From: Mycolicibacterium sp. CR10
GTDB taxonomy: Bacteria > Actinomycetota > Actinomycetes > Mycobacteriales > Mycobacteriaceae
Assembly: GCF_005222675.1 (NCBI RefSeq)
Contig: NZ_STGE01000004.1
Span: 1-64,000 of the forward strand
Length of the DNA: 64,000 nucleotides
Direction of reading: 5' to 3'
Part shown: piece by piece, positions 18,443 through 28,500 of the stretch
Numbering within the stretch: the first letter of the stretch is position 1
How the letters are laid out: each line of letters starts with the position of its first letter
Notes under the pieces: generated by a model
Databases searched by the model: none
What the model saw: only the letters and a program-made list of their open reading frames with translations
Told to the model about the DNA's origin: nothing
Translations under genes and position numbers: made by a program

Positions 18443-18468
18443 CATTGCGGTCACTCAGGGGCGCGATC
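18443..18468. repeat. 26-nt direct repeat, copy 1
   Basis: Identical except at one position to 18548-18573. It begins CATTGCGGTCACTCAG and lies in the 263-nt gap upstream of kgd. Read on the minus strand it would encode the same last residues and stop codon as the neighbouring membrane-protein gene, so it looks like a duplicated gene end. Apart from this repeat and the 46-nt palindrome, I see nothing in 18293-18555. Confidence 0.7.
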
Positions 18469-18492
18469 AGGGCCGCGGCGCGAACGGCGAAA

Positions 18493-18538
18493 GTACGGTC
18501 TCTGATGGATTTCGGGCTGGAATCATCAGAAACCGTAC
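18493..18538. repeat. Family B 46-nt palindromic element, copy 1
   Basis: Begins and ends with GTAC, and the arms (about 20 nt each) pair with few mismatches around a short TTCGGGC-centred loop. It matches the element at 54782-54827 at 36 of 46 positions and has the same length. It lies between the two direct repeats, about 18 nt beyond the stop codon of the minus-strand gene ending at 18556. A terminator or a small dispersed repeat is likely. Confidence 0.7.
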
Positions 18539-18547
18539 GCTCGGCGA

Positions 18548-18573
18548 CATTGCGGTCACTCAGCGGCGCGATC
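18548..18573. repeat. 26-nt direct repeat, copy 2, spanning a stop codon
   Basis: Second copy of the repeat at 18443. It overlaps the last six codons and the stop codon of the minus-strand gene ending at 18556. The two copies are 105 nt apart (start to start) and enclose the family B palindrome. Confidence 0.7.
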
Positions 18574-19311
18574 GGGCGCCGGCGCAGGCAACAGATGCAA
18601 CGGCGACGGCCACCGCACCGGCGGGCTGCCGAAAGCCCTCTCGGCGTTGGCGATGATCTTCTTCCCCATCATCCGGTTGCCCACGCCGCCGACGACCGCG
18701 CCGATACCGACGGGCAGCATCTTGCCGAACATCATCGCGCCGCGCTTGATTGTGTACTTCTTGACGAAGAACTTCAGCAGCCGGTTGTTCCGCTGCGCCA
18801 CGGCCGGCAACGGAAGGGTGGCGGCGCCGTCGGACATCCACGCTCCGCTGGTGCGCCCGGGCCCGAGGAGCTCGGCGACGGCGTGCTTGCTGTCGTCGCC
18901 GACGAGGACCGCCAGCACCAGTGCGCGGCGTCGCTCGCGGTGGTCGGCGGGGATTCCGTGGACCTCGGCGACCGCGAGCACGTAGACGGCCGTCGCTTCG
19001 AGGAACACCACCGTCTCGCCTGCGACGGCCGACATGGCGATCAGCGTGCCGATGCCGGGGAACGCCGCGGCGGAACCGACGGCCGCGCCGCTGGCCATCA
19101 CGGCGGCCATGTACTGCTTGTTCAGCTTCGAGACGATCTCGGCGGGTGAGGCGGTCGGGTAATGCTCGCGCAGGCGATCGACATACGCCTTGACCGCGGG
19201 CCCCTGGACGCGGGCACCGCGCTCGATGATCTGGGAGAGCACCTTGGCCGCGGTGCTCGGATCTTCGTTCTGTACCGCGGGCAGATTCTTGGTGCGTGAT
19301 CGGGCACTCAT
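18556..19311 (-). CDS. Rv1249c-like membrane protein (EcsC-like)
   Basis: 251-aa protein. After a charged N-terminus (1-60) comes a glycine/alanine-rich hydrophobic region (about 72-115, including SGAAVGSAAAFPGIG) and a second one (about 195-222, with MLPVGIGAVVGGVGNRMMG). The pattern resembles EcsC-family proteins, although I cannot assign this firmly. ATG 19311 matches the length of the M. tuberculosis protein better than an upstream start. Its 3' end is duplicated downstream. Function unknown. Confidence 0.78.
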   Translation of the reverse strand: MSARSRTKNLPAVQNEDPSTAAKVLSQIIERGARVQGPAVKAYVDRLREHYPTASPAEIVSKLNKQYMAAVMASGAAVGSAAAFPGIGTLIAMSAVAGETVVFLEATAVYVLAVAEVHGIPADHRERRRALVLAVLVGDDSKHAVAELLGPGRTSGAWMSDGAATLPLPAVAQRNNRLLKFFVKKYTIKRGAMMFGKMLPVGIGAVVGGVGNRMMGKKIIANAERAFGSPPVRWPSPLHLLPAPAPDRAAE

Positions 19312-19487
19312 GTGGGTGGCCCCTCCTGTGCGATTCCGCTGAACCGACCTTCGAACCGTCGTCGACGGGTTCTTCAGGCTAACGCCTGTCAAACGAACGG
19401 CGGCATACACACCGTGCCCGAACGTGATCGCGGTCACTGTCTGGCGTGAGGGGAACAGATAATTGGAAAGCGACGCTAATCAATTGC

Positions 19488-20738
19488 ATGGCAGTATCCC
19501 TGGACGTGGACGTCAAGCAACCGAGCCGTACCCGGATGATCGTCGTCCTGGGGCTGCTGGTGGCGCTCGGCCCGCTGACCATCGACATGTACCTACCCGC
19601 GCTACCGAAGATCGCCGAGGACCTCTCGGTGTCGTCGTCGGTGGTGCAGCTGACGCTGACCGGCACGCTGGCGGGGCTGGCGCTGGGTCAGCTCATCATC
19701 GGTCCGCTGTCGGACTCGCTGGGCCGACGCCGGCCGCTGATCGCCGGCATCGTCGTGCACATGGTGGCGTCGCTGATCTGCTTGTTCGCCCCGAACATCA
19801 CGGTGCTGGGCCTGGCTCGCGGCCTGCAGGGGTTCGGCGCTGCGGCGGGCATGGTGGTGGCGATCGCTGTGGTCGGTGATCTGTTCGCCGACAACGCCGC
19901 CGCAACGGTCATGTCGCGCCTGATGCTGGTGCTCGGCGTGGCGCCCGTGCTGGCCCCGTCGCTCGGTGCGGCGGTGCTGCTGCATGCCTCCTGGCACTGG
20001 GTGTTCGCCGCACTGGTGGTGCTGGCGGGGGCGCTTCTGGTGATGACGGTGTTCGCGCTGCCCGAGACCCTGCCGGTGAATCACCGGCGCCCGCTGAAGG
20101 TCGGGGGCATCGCCACGACCTACCTCGGACTGCTCCGCGACGGCCGGTTCGTGATCCTGGTGCTCATCGGTGCGCTGAGCATGTCCGGCCTGTTCGCCTA
20201 CATCGCCGGCGCCTCGTTCGTGTTGCAGGATCGCTACGGGCTGGGCCAGACGGCCTTCGCGTTGGTGTTCGGTGCCGGTGCCATCGCGCTCATCGGTGCC
20301 ACTCAGTTCAACGTCGTGTTGCTGAAACGGTTCGCGCCGCAGCAGATCATGATGTGGGCGCTGGTCGCGGCGTCGGTGTCGGGGGCGGTGTTCGTGGCGC
20401 TGTCCGCCGCGCACGCCGGCGGTCTTCTCGGCTTCATCCTGCCGGTCTGGGCCATCCTCGCGTCGATGGGCCTGGTGATCCCGAATGCACCGGCGGTCGC
20501 GCTGACCCGGCATCAGGAGGCTGCGGGCACCGCGGCCGCACTGCTGGGGGCGGTTCAGTTCGGCCTCGGCGCCGCTGTCGCGCCCCTGGTCGGCGTGCTG
20601 GGCAACGACGAGTTCGCCATGGCACTGGTGATGGCGACCGGTGTCATCATCGCGCTGGCGGCTCTGCTGCTGACGGGTGCGCACCGGAGTGCGAACGTCG
20701 ATGTCATCCCTGGTAAGGCCGTCGCCGAGGCCGCATGA
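19488..20738 (+). CDS. Bcr/CflA-type multidrug MFS exporter
   Basis: About 416-aa, 12-helix MFS transporter. The first helix contains PLTIDMYLPALP, a signature of Bcr/CflA drug-proton antiporters, and the loop 2-3 motif is GPLSDSLGRRRP. A short hydrophilic C-terminus follows helix 12. ATG 19488 is used; an in-frame GTG at 19446 would add 14 residues. It is followed 101 nt later by a second exporter of the DHA2 type. Confidence 0.88.
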   Translation: MAVSLDVDVKQPSRTRMIVVLGLLVALGPLTIDMYLPALPKIAEDLSVSSSVVQLTLTGTLAGLALGQLIIGPLSDSLGRRRPLIAGIVVHMVASLICLFAPNITVLGLARGLQGFGAAAGMVVAIAVVGDLFADNAAATVMSRLMLVLGVAPVLAPSLGAAVLLHASWHWVFAALVVLAGALLVMTVFALPETLPVNHRRPLKVGGIATTYLGLLRDGRFVILVLIGALSMSGLFAYIAGASFVLQDRYGLGQTAFALVFGAGAIALIGATQFNVVLLKRFAPQQIMMWALVAASVSGAVFVALSAAHAGGLLGFILPVWAILASMGLVIPNAPAVALTRHQEAAGTAAALLGAVQFGLGAAVAPLVGVLGNDEFAMALVMATGVIIALAALLLTGAHRSANVDVIPGKAVAEAA

Positions 20739-20839
20739 CGGTCACCGGCCGCGTCCTGGACTTGTCGTGATAGTCACCGGTCCGTAGCGTCGGCCCCGCT
20801 GATCTTCCGCTCCTCTTCGTACTGGATACCTGCCGACTC

Positions 20840-22762
20840 TTGCCGACGACACCGCCCCCGCCCCTGTCCGAGACCGTGACTCCGCGCGCCCCCGAGACCG
20901 ATCCGTGGCCCGCGCTGTGGGCACTGCTCGCCGGCTTCTTCATGATCCTGGTCGACGCCACCATCGTCAGCGTCGCGAACCCGTCGATCATGGCGAGCCT
21001 GGGCGCCGACTACGACGCGGTGCTCTGGGTGACGAGCGCCTACCTGCTGGCGTATGCGGTGCCGCTGCTGGTTGCCGGGCGGCTGGGGGACCGGTACGGC
21101 CCGAAGAACCTGTACCTGATCGGCCTGGCGGTGTTCACGGCGGCGTCGCTGTGGTGCGGGCTGTCCGACAGCATCGGCATGCTGATCGCGGCCAGGGTGG
21201 TGCAAGGGGTCGGTGCGGCGCTGCTCACGCCGCAGACGCTGTCGGTGATCACCAGGATCTTTCCCCCCAGCCGTCGAGGGGTCGCGTTGAGCGTGTGGGG
21301 CGCGACCGCCGGGGTGGCGACGCTGATCGGCCCGTTGGCGGGCGGCGTCCTGGTGGAGCACCTCGGGTGGCAGTGGATCTTCTTCGTCAACGTGCCCGTC
21401 GGTCTCATCGGCCTGGCGGTGGCCTTCCGACTGGTGCCGCAACTGCCCACGAGCACCCGCGGGTTCGACATCCCCGGCGTGGTGCTCTCGGGCGTGGGCA
21501 TGTTCCTGATCGTGTTCGCGCTCCAGGAGGCCGAGTCCTACGACTGGGCCCCCTGGATCTGGGCGACCATCGCCATCGGTGCCGCCATCATGGCGGCCTT
21601 CGTGTACTGGCAGTCGGTCAACACCGGCGAGCCGCTGATCCCGTTGCTGATGTTCCGCGACCGTGACTTCTCCATGTCCAACCTGGGAATCGCGACCATC
21701 GGTTTCGTCGTCACCGGGATGATCGTGCCGCTGATGTTCTATGCACAGGCGGTGTGCGGGTTGTCGCCGACCCGGGCCGCCCTGCTGACGGCGCCGATGG
21801 CCGTCGCGTCCGGGGTGCTCGCGCCGCTCGTCGGCAGGATCGTCGACCGCTCACACCCGCGTCCGATCGTCGGTTTCGGCTTCGCGGTGATGGCGATCGC
21901 CCTGACGTGGTTGTCGATCGAGATGACGCCGACCACCGCGATCTGGCGCCTCGTTCTGCCGCTGACGGCGATGGGCATCGGCATGGCCTTCATCTGGTCG
22001 CCGCTGGCCGCCACCGCGACCAGGAACCTGCCCGCACAGTTGGCGGGCGCGGGATCCGGTGTCTACAACACCAACCGCCAGGTGGGGTCGGTGCTCGGCA
22101 GCGCAGGCATGGCTGCGTTCATGGCTTCGCGGCTGTCCGCCGAGATGCCCGGCGGGGCTGATCCGGGGGCCCCGGGCGAAGGCTCGGTGATGCAGCTGCC
22201 GGAGTTCCTGCATGCTCCGTTCGCGGCGGCGATGTCGCAGGCCATGTTGCTGCCCGCATTTGTCGCGCTGTTCGGTGTCGTCGCCGCGCTGTTCCTGCTC
22301 GGATCCGGCACTCCCGGGGCGGTGCGGCCACCCGAGCCGGTTGCAGCGGACGAAGTCGGCGACGACGACTGGGGCGACGACTGGGGAGAGGGTCCGTTCG
22401 TCGACGACGACGAGTACGTCGAGTACCTCGTGAACCGGGACGACGTGGAACCCCGGCTGGTCGCCCCCGCCGAGTTCGAGCACTACGCCCCCGCCGACAC
22501 CGTCGGCGCTGTCGACACCGACATGCTGCCCCCGGTCACCGAACCGCCGGGTGGGGCCCCTCGGCCCGCCTCCGCGAATTCGGATCCTGAAGCCCCGCAT
22601 CAGGAGTGGCGCAGCATCCTCGATCAGCTGCTGGCCGAGCCGGCGCCATCGCCGGAGACAAACCGGTTCGGGCACAACGGAATTCACGCTGAAGGAGAGC
22701 AGGGCCGGTACTCTCGGGAGGAACCCGGTCCCCGCGGCAGGCACTCGCGGGGCGAAGGCTAG
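20840..22762 (+). CDS. DHA2-family (14-TM) MFS exporter with long acidic tail
   Basis: 640-aa Rv1250-like drug-proton antiporter (EmrB/QacA type). It contains the motifs [16 protein letters not shown] in helix 1 and [13 protein letters not shown] between helices 2 and 3. The 14 helices end near residue 490. The remaining about 150 residues are hydrophilic, with an acidic cluster ([12 protein letters not shown]) and a basic end, probably cytosolic. TTG start. Its last 4 nt overlap the end of the convergent flavoprotein gene. Confidence 0.9.
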   Translation: MPTTPPPPLSETVTPRAPETDPWPALWALLAGFFMILVDATIVSVANPSIMASLGADYDAVLWVTSAYLLAYAVPLLVAGRLGDRYGPKNLYLIGLAVFTAASLWCGLSDSIGMLIAARVVQGVGAALLTPQTLSVITRIFPPSRRGVALSVWGATAGVATLIGPLAGGVLVEHLGWQWIFFVNVPVGLIGLAVAFRLVPQLPTSTRGFDIPGVVLSGVGMFLIVFALQEAESYDWAPWIWATIAIGAAIMAAFVYWQSVNTGEPLIPLLMFRDRDFSMSNLGIATIGFVVTGMIVPLMFYAQAVCGLSPTRAALLTAPMAVASGVLAPLVGRIVDRSHPRPIVGFGFAVMAIALTWLSIEMTPTTAIWRLVLPLTAMGIGMAFIWSPLAATATRNLPAQLAGAGSGVYNTNRQVGSVLGSAGMAAFMASRLSAEMPGGADPGAPGEGSVMQLPEFLHAPFAAAMSQAMLLPAFVALFGVVAALFLLGSGTPGAVRPPEPVAADEVGDDDWGDDWGEGPFVDDDEYVEYLVNRDDVEPRLVAPAEFEHYAPADTVGAVDTDMLPPVTEPPGGAPRPASANSDPEAPHQEWRSILDQLLAEPAPSPETNRFGHNGIHAEGEQGRYSREEPGPRGRHSRGEG

Positions 22763-24156
22763 CCCTCCATCAATTCGGCCAGCCGCTCGTTGGTCTTGCG
22801 CAACTGCACCGTCAGCGCGCCGATCGCCTTCTCTCGCACCCGCGGCTTGTCCGGCATATGCGGGAACAGGTCGCGAAGCACGTTGAGCCGACTCGTTCTC
22901 AGCCATTCCATCAGCTCGGGATCCTGAGCCCAGCGGATCAGGGCGTGGTTGTCCGACAAGAAGATCCGGAGCCAGTCGACCGGCGCATCGGGGTGCGGGA
23001 TCGGCTCGCACAGGGCGTTGCGCGCTGCGTCGTCACCGTAGGCGGCTTCGACGTGGGCGATGAACGCCGAGCTGAATACCTGCTGACATCCACGGACACT
23101 CTGCAGCGTGATCCGGTCACCGTCGAACACCGGTACCGACGGTGGTCGCGGCAGACCCTGCGTGGTGCAGTCCACGTAGAGGGACGGCTCACCGACCGCC
23201 ACCGAGCCGTCCCGCAGCACCAGCTGATCGTGTTCCACCCGCTCGATGTGGCCGAGTCGCACCACGTCGGTGATGCTGCGCAGCTGTTCCAACTCGTTGA
23301 GCGACACGATGGCGCAGTGATACATCGTGGGCTGCACCGTCGGATCAAGGCGCAGCAGGTTGTGGTCGGCCTCCAACCGGGTGAAGAGGGCGTCCAGCGA
23401 GTCCGCCTCGGCGAGCGCCGTGATCCGCGTCGCGATCGACTCCTTGAGCCGTTTGGCGAACAGCGGTCCTGGCTGCACGTTGGCGCGGTTCAGCAGCCAG
23501 GAGTCGCGCGGCATCACCCAGCGCAACCGGTCGGCCGGGATGCCGTTGCGCATCAGCCACAGACAGCAGTCCATGCCGGTCTTGCCGCCGCCCACGATCG
23601 TGTAGTGCTGCCGCCCTGCCGCCCGACGCGGCAGGTCGTTGGGGGTGACGACGTCGACGCCGTCGGCGACGGTGAACGGCGCGGACCTCATGGACTGCAC
23701 CACGGTCAGCAGGTACGTCGCATCGACCACCCGGCGCCGCACGGTCACGGAGTGCTCGGCGCCGTCGAGCGTGCGAATGGTGTTGTCCCCCAGATAGCGC
23801 GCCGCGGGGAAGTACGTCAGCCGCCCGGTCGGCAGCAGCTGATGCCGCATCACCTGGTCGTAGTACGCACACACCTCGTGGCCGGTGGCCAACTCGAAGA
23901 ATCCTTCGTTCCAGCCGGCGGTGTCAACGGAGTCCTCGTTGCCCAGGGGGTAGGAGTTGACGCCGTAATACGCCGATGGCTGGTGCAGTCGGACGAACGG
24001 ATACACCCAGTTCCAGTGACCGCCGGGCTGGTGGTTCTCGTCGACGAGGACGACGGATGCGTCCGTTTCGGTCAGCAGGGTGTCCACGAACGCCATCCCC
24101 ATGGCACCCGCCCCCACGACCAGATAGTCAGCTTCGATACCGGTCACCGACGCCAC
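22759..24156 (-). CDS. FAD/NAD(P)-binding oxidoreductase (monooxygenase-like)
   Basis: 465-aa flavoprotein. A Rossmann FAD motif GAGAMG is at 15-20 and a second dinucleotide motif GGGKTG at 189-194, the arrangement of class B flavin monooxygenases and related proteins. The Baeyer-Villiger fingerprint is not evident, so the reaction is unassigned. One nucleotide separates it from the stop of the upstream GlcD-type oxidase, so the two are probably co-transcribed with the nuclease/helicase gene. Confidence 0.8.
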   Translation of the reverse strand: MASVTGIEADYLVVGAGAMGMAFVDTLLTETDASVVLVDENHQPGGHWNWVYPFVRLHQPSAYYGVNSYPLGNEDSVDTAGWNEGFFELATGHEVCAYYDQVMRHQLLPTGRLTYFPAARYLGDNTIRTLDGAEHSVTVRRRVVDATYLLTVVQSMRSAPFTVADGVDVVTPNDLPRRAAGRQHYTIVGGGKTGMDCCLWLMRNGIPADRLRWVMPRDSWLLNRANVQPGPLFAKRLKESIATRITALAEADSLDALFTRLEADHNLLRLDPTVQPTMYHCAIVSLNELEQLRSITDVVRLGHIERVEHDQLVLRDGSVAVGEPSLYVDCTTQGLPRPPSVPVFDGDRITLQSVRGCQQVFSSAFIAHVEAAYGDDAARNALCEPIPHPDAPVDWLRIFLSDNHALIRWAQDPELMEWLRTSRLNVLRDLFPHMPDKPRVREKAIGALTVQLRKTNERLAELMEG

Positions 24157-24157
24157 G

Positions 24158-25516
24158 CTAGCCGAACAGCACTGCGGGGTTCAGATAGCCGTCCGGATCG
24201 AACGCGGACTTGACCGCGCGCATCGCGGCGATGTCGGCAGCGGTGCGCGACATCGACAGGTAGTCGCGCTTGCGGGTGCCCACGCCGTGCTCGGAGCTGA
24301 CGTTGCCGCCGCAGCGCGCGATCAACGCCATCATCGCCGCGTAGAGGTCGCGTTCGCGGTCGCCGGACAGTTCACAGCGCACGACGTTGAGGTGCAGGTT
24401 GCCTTCGCCGATGTGCCCGAACAGCACCGGGATCGCGTCGGGAGCGTGTTCGGCCAGTAGCTCGGTGGCGGCGTCGGCGAACCCCCGGATCGATGAAAGC
24501 GGCAGCGAGACATCGAATTTCAGCGGGGGGCCGTAGACGCCCAGCACGTCGGCGATCGCCTCGCGGACCTGCCACAGTCGTTGTTGGGCGTTGGCGTCCA
24601 CGCCGACGGCCGGCTCGTCGGACAGCTCGGCGTCCTCCAGCGCGTCGGCGAGCCGTTCGGTCAGGTCGGTGTCCCCGGCGAGTTCGATCAGCAACTGCCA
24701 CGCACCCCGAACCGGCGCGGCAACCCCGACATGCTCGGCGGTCAGCGCGCTCGCGCGGGCGTCGATGAGCTCCAACGCGGCGATGCCCTCCATGTCGCGG
24801 AACACCCGCCCGGCCTGGATGAGCGCGTCCAGATCGGCGAATCCGCAGATGGCGGTGACGCGTTGGCGTGGCGCCGGATGCAGGCGCAGATCCAGGCCGG
24901 TGATCACCCCGAGCGTTCCCTCAGCGCCGACGAACAGCGAGGCGAGGTCGTAGCCGGTGTTGTCGCTGCGGACCTGGCTGTGCCGGTGCACCACCGATCC
25001 GTCGGGCAGCGCCACGTCCAGGCCGATCACCTGCTCGCCCATGTTGCCGAAGCAGACGGTGCGCAGACCGCCTGCGTTCGTGGACGCCATCCCGCCGACC
25101 GTCGCAGTGTCCCGCGCCGCCAGATCAACGCCGAACACCAGTCCGGCGGCGGTGGCCACGCGCTGCACCTCGGCCAGCGTCACCCCCGCCCCGACGTGGA
25201 CGCGGCGTTCGGCGATGTCGACCTCGTTCATCTCCCGCAACCGCTCGGTCGAGAGCAGGACGTCGTCGTGCTCGGGCACCGCACCGGCCACCAGAGAGGT
25301 GCGGCCGCCCTGCACGGTGACGCAGACACCGGCGTCACGGCAGGCCCGCAGCACCCCGCCGACCTCGTCGGTGGAACCCGGGCGCACCAGGACGCTCGCG
25401 TGGCCGCGATATCGCCCGGTGTAATCGACGCTGCGGCCCTCGAGCACGTCGGAATCCGTGCTCACGTAGTTGGCACCGACGATGGCCGCCAGCCGTTCGG
25501 TTAGCGCTTCGGTCAC
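24158..25516 (-). CDS. FAD-linked oxidase, GlcD / D-lactate dehydrogenase type (copy 1)
   Basis: 452-aa protein with an FAD_binding_4 (VAO/PCMH) domain (about 35-215) and an FAD-oxidase C domain (about 220-450). Characteristic pieces are GGMASTNAGGLRTV, FVGAEGTLGVITGL and SSEHGVGTRKRDYL. These enzymes oxidise 2-hydroxyacids such as D-lactate or glycolate; the substrate here is unknown. Its start overlaps the nuclease/helicase stop by 4 nt. A second paralogue lies at 35241. Confidence 0.87.
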   Translation of the reverse strand: MTEALTERLAAIVGANYVSTDSDVLEGRSVDYTGRYRGHASVLVRPGSTDEVGGVLRACRDAGVCVTVQGGRTSLVAGAVPEHDDVLLSTERLREMNEVDIAERRVHVGAGVTLAEVQRVATAAGLVFGVDLAARDTATVGGMASTNAGGLRTVCFGNMGEQVIGLDVALPDGSVVHRHSQVRSDNTGYDLASLFVGAEGTLGVITGLDLRLHPAPRQRVTAICGFADLDALIQAGRVFRDMEGIAALELIDARASALTAEHVGVAAPVRGAWQLLIELAGDTDLTERLADALEDAELSDEPAVGVDANAQQRLWQVREAIADVLGVYGPPLKFDVSLPLSSIRGFADAATELLAEHAPDAIPVLFGHIGEGNLHLNVVRCELSGDRERDLYAAMMALIARCGGNVSSEHGVGTRKRDYLSMSRTAADIAAMRAVKSAFDPDGYLNPAVLFG

Positions 25517-28500
25517 CCCGCCGGTGTATCACATGGGCCCAGCGCCAGGAACGCCCCCAACTCCACCAGGCGGTCCGGAGTGCCGGGCAGATACTCCGTC
25601 AACTCGGCGGAGCGCACGATCACCGCGAGGTACTTGGCCCGGCTGACGGCGACGTTGAGCCGGTTCCTGTTGAGCAGGAACGCGATTCCGCGGGGCACAT
25701 CGCCGATCGAGGACGCCGTCATCGAGACGAACACCACCGGCGCCTGCTGTCCCTGGAACTTGTCGACGGTGCCGGCGCGCACGTCGGTGAGGCCCGCGGC
25801 GTCCAGCCGGCTGCGGACGAGCACGACCTGGGCGTTGTAGGGGGTGACCACCAGGATGTCTTTCTGGGCCAGTGGCCGGGTGCCGTCCTCGTCGGTCCAC
25901 GCCGTGCCGATCAGGCCGTCGATGGCCGCGGCGATCGCGTCGGCTTCCTCGGGGCTCTCGGTGGCGTTGCCGTCGTGATCGACGACCAGCGCGCGGACCC
26001 CGGGCGCAACACCGTCGAGCCGGCGCGCGGCGGTGACCGCTTCCTGGGAGTGCAGCCGGCCGTCGTAGGACAGCCGCGACACGGCGCAGCAGACGTCGGG
26101 GTGCATGCGGTAGGACAGGTCCAGGAAGTAGCCGCGTTCGGGGGGCAGCGTGTTGTGCCCGTCGACCAGCCAGTCGAGGGCGGAGCCGTCGACGGGCTCG
26201 GGGTGGGTGCCCTGACTGACCTGGGGCAGCTGCTGAGGATCGCCCAGCAGCAGCAGATTGCGCGCCGCGCCCGACACCGCGATCGTGTTGGCGAGGCTGA
26301 ACTGCCCGGCCTCCTCGACGACCAGCAGATCGAGGCTGCCGGCCGGAATTCTGTTGTCGTTGGCGAAGTCCCATGCCGTGCCACCGACGACACAACCGCC
26401 GGGCTGGGCGATGAAGCCGGCGTAGTCGTCCTTGCCGAGCTCTGTCCACCCCGCGCTGGCGGTCTGCAGCTTCTTGCCCACCTGCGTCCCGGCCACGCCG
26501 GCGCTGATGACACCGGCGAACAGGTTCTCGACGACGGCATGCGCTTGTGCGACAACGCCGATCCGCCAGCCGTGGGCGTTGACGAGCGTGGCGATCACCT
26601 GCGCGCAGGTGAAGGTCTTTCCGGTGCCCGGCGGTCCGTGCACCGCGAGATACGACGAGTCGAGGTCGAGCAGCGCGGCGCCGATATCAGTGACATCGTT
26701 TCCGTTGCGCGGCAATGGAGTTCCACTGACGGTGCGAGGGGCCTGACGCAGCAGGATGTCGGTGACCGCATCGGCCGGCAGCGTAGGCAGGCCATCGGCC
26801 ACGGATGAGGCGCAGCGGGCGATCGCATCTTGGAGTGGTTTGGTGTTGAATGGCGCGTCCGGGGTCAGCGCGAAGGGCAGCCGGTCGAACACGTCGCCGT
26901 TCTTGGGTGGGCGCTCGCAGATGACGACCTCGGTCGGGGCCGCCGGGTTGTCGCACTCGAGCACGGTCACCCGGCCGAACCCCCGGCGATCCGGATCATC
27001 GGAAAGGCCGCTGGGTGTGGGCGGATCGTAGAGCGCATACATGTCCGGTGAAAGGTCTCCGCTCGCGATCTCACCGAACAATCGGACGTGCCGCTGCGGT
27101 TTGCGCGCCCGTGGCGGCTGATGCCAATCGGCGACGATCTCGTGGTCCTCGGCGATGAAGACGCCACTGCTGTCGGACCACTCGTCGACGGGATTGTTCA
27201 CCCGATCGAAATGACCCCACCAGAACGGTTTGTTCTCGCGCTTGTGAAAACCCTTGGCGGCCGCGAACATCGCGACGGCGGTCTGCTCCGGGGTGCGCGC
27301 CTCGACGCTGTCGCCTGCGAACTTCAACAATTTCTTCTCGACCTGGTCGGGCGGGTCCGCGGCGATGGCCGGTGCGCCACCGCCGGTCACCGGGACCGGG
27401 CCGCGGGGAGGCACCCCCTCGTCGATGGCCCGCGCGACGAGCCAGTCGCGCAGCCGGCGCGTCGACCGGCAGTCGTAGCGGTTGTAGTCCTCGATCTCCT
27501 TGAGCACCGTCGCGGCGTCATCGACGCGACCGGACTCCCGCAGCGCGCAGTAGCGGGCGTACTCGGTGATGGACGCGGTGGCGGTGGTGACCTCTCCGCT
27601 GCGCAGCTCGTTGCCCATGTACAGCGGCTCGAGGGATTTGATGCTGTAGTTCTCGGTGCCGACCCGAATGCTCTTGCGCACCAACGGATAGAGGTCGACG
27701 AGCACCCCTTCGCGAAGCAGTGCGTCGACCTGGCTCTCTCCGACGCCGTAGCGTCCGGCCAGTCGCAGCAGCGTGCTCTTCTCGTAGGCCGCGTAGTGGT
27801 AGATGTGCATGCCGGGATGGCGGCGGCGCCGCGTGCTGACCATGGCGAGGAAGTCCGTGAGCGCCTGCCGCTCCTCGGCGCGGTCGTGTGCCCAGAACGG
27901 GTGGAAGTCACCTTTGACGGTCAGCACGCCCCACAGGTACTCCAGCCCCCATTCGTGGCCGTCGACCGTCCACAGTGGGTCGCCTTCGAAGTCGAAGAAC
28001 AGATCGCCCTTGTCGGCGTCGGGCAGCACCATCAGCGGCTGCGCGTCGATCACCTCGTACGGCGGCATGCAGTCGGCCCGGTCGGTGACTTGCAGCCGCG
28101 CCTGTGCGGTCAGGGACGCGACGGTGCGTTTCGACAGTTCGGGAACCGGGCCGCGGTGGCGGGCCAGGTCGTGGCGGGTGGTGATGCCCGCATCGATCAG
28201 CCGGGCACGCTGGCTGACCCGCATGCCCGCGACCAGCAGCAGGTCGTCGTGTGCACGGACCTGCACCTCGCATTCGGAGCAGCGGAAGCAGGCGCGGATC
28301 TCGTCGTCCTCCCACGACACCGCGGCGCCGCCGGCCAGGTGCGCGTCGAGCAGGCGCTGCAGCGCTCGGCGACGCGGCCGGTACACCGGTAGCAGTTCAT
28401 CGATCGGATAGCTGGCAGCGGTTCCGTCGCCCAGGATCAGGTCGACCTCGGGAGCCACCGGGACGCCCGCGGTGGCCAGCGTCTCGGCGTAGGCCGCCAA

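Noticed and set aside
20739..20839. Near-repeat of GTCACCGG in the gap between the two MFS genes
   Set aside because: Short, imperfect and common in high-GC sequence; no support as an operator.
27088..28392. 434-codon plus-strand frame opposite the nuclease/helicase
   Set aside because: Shadow frame; the opposite strand encodes intact nuclease and RNase H motifs.
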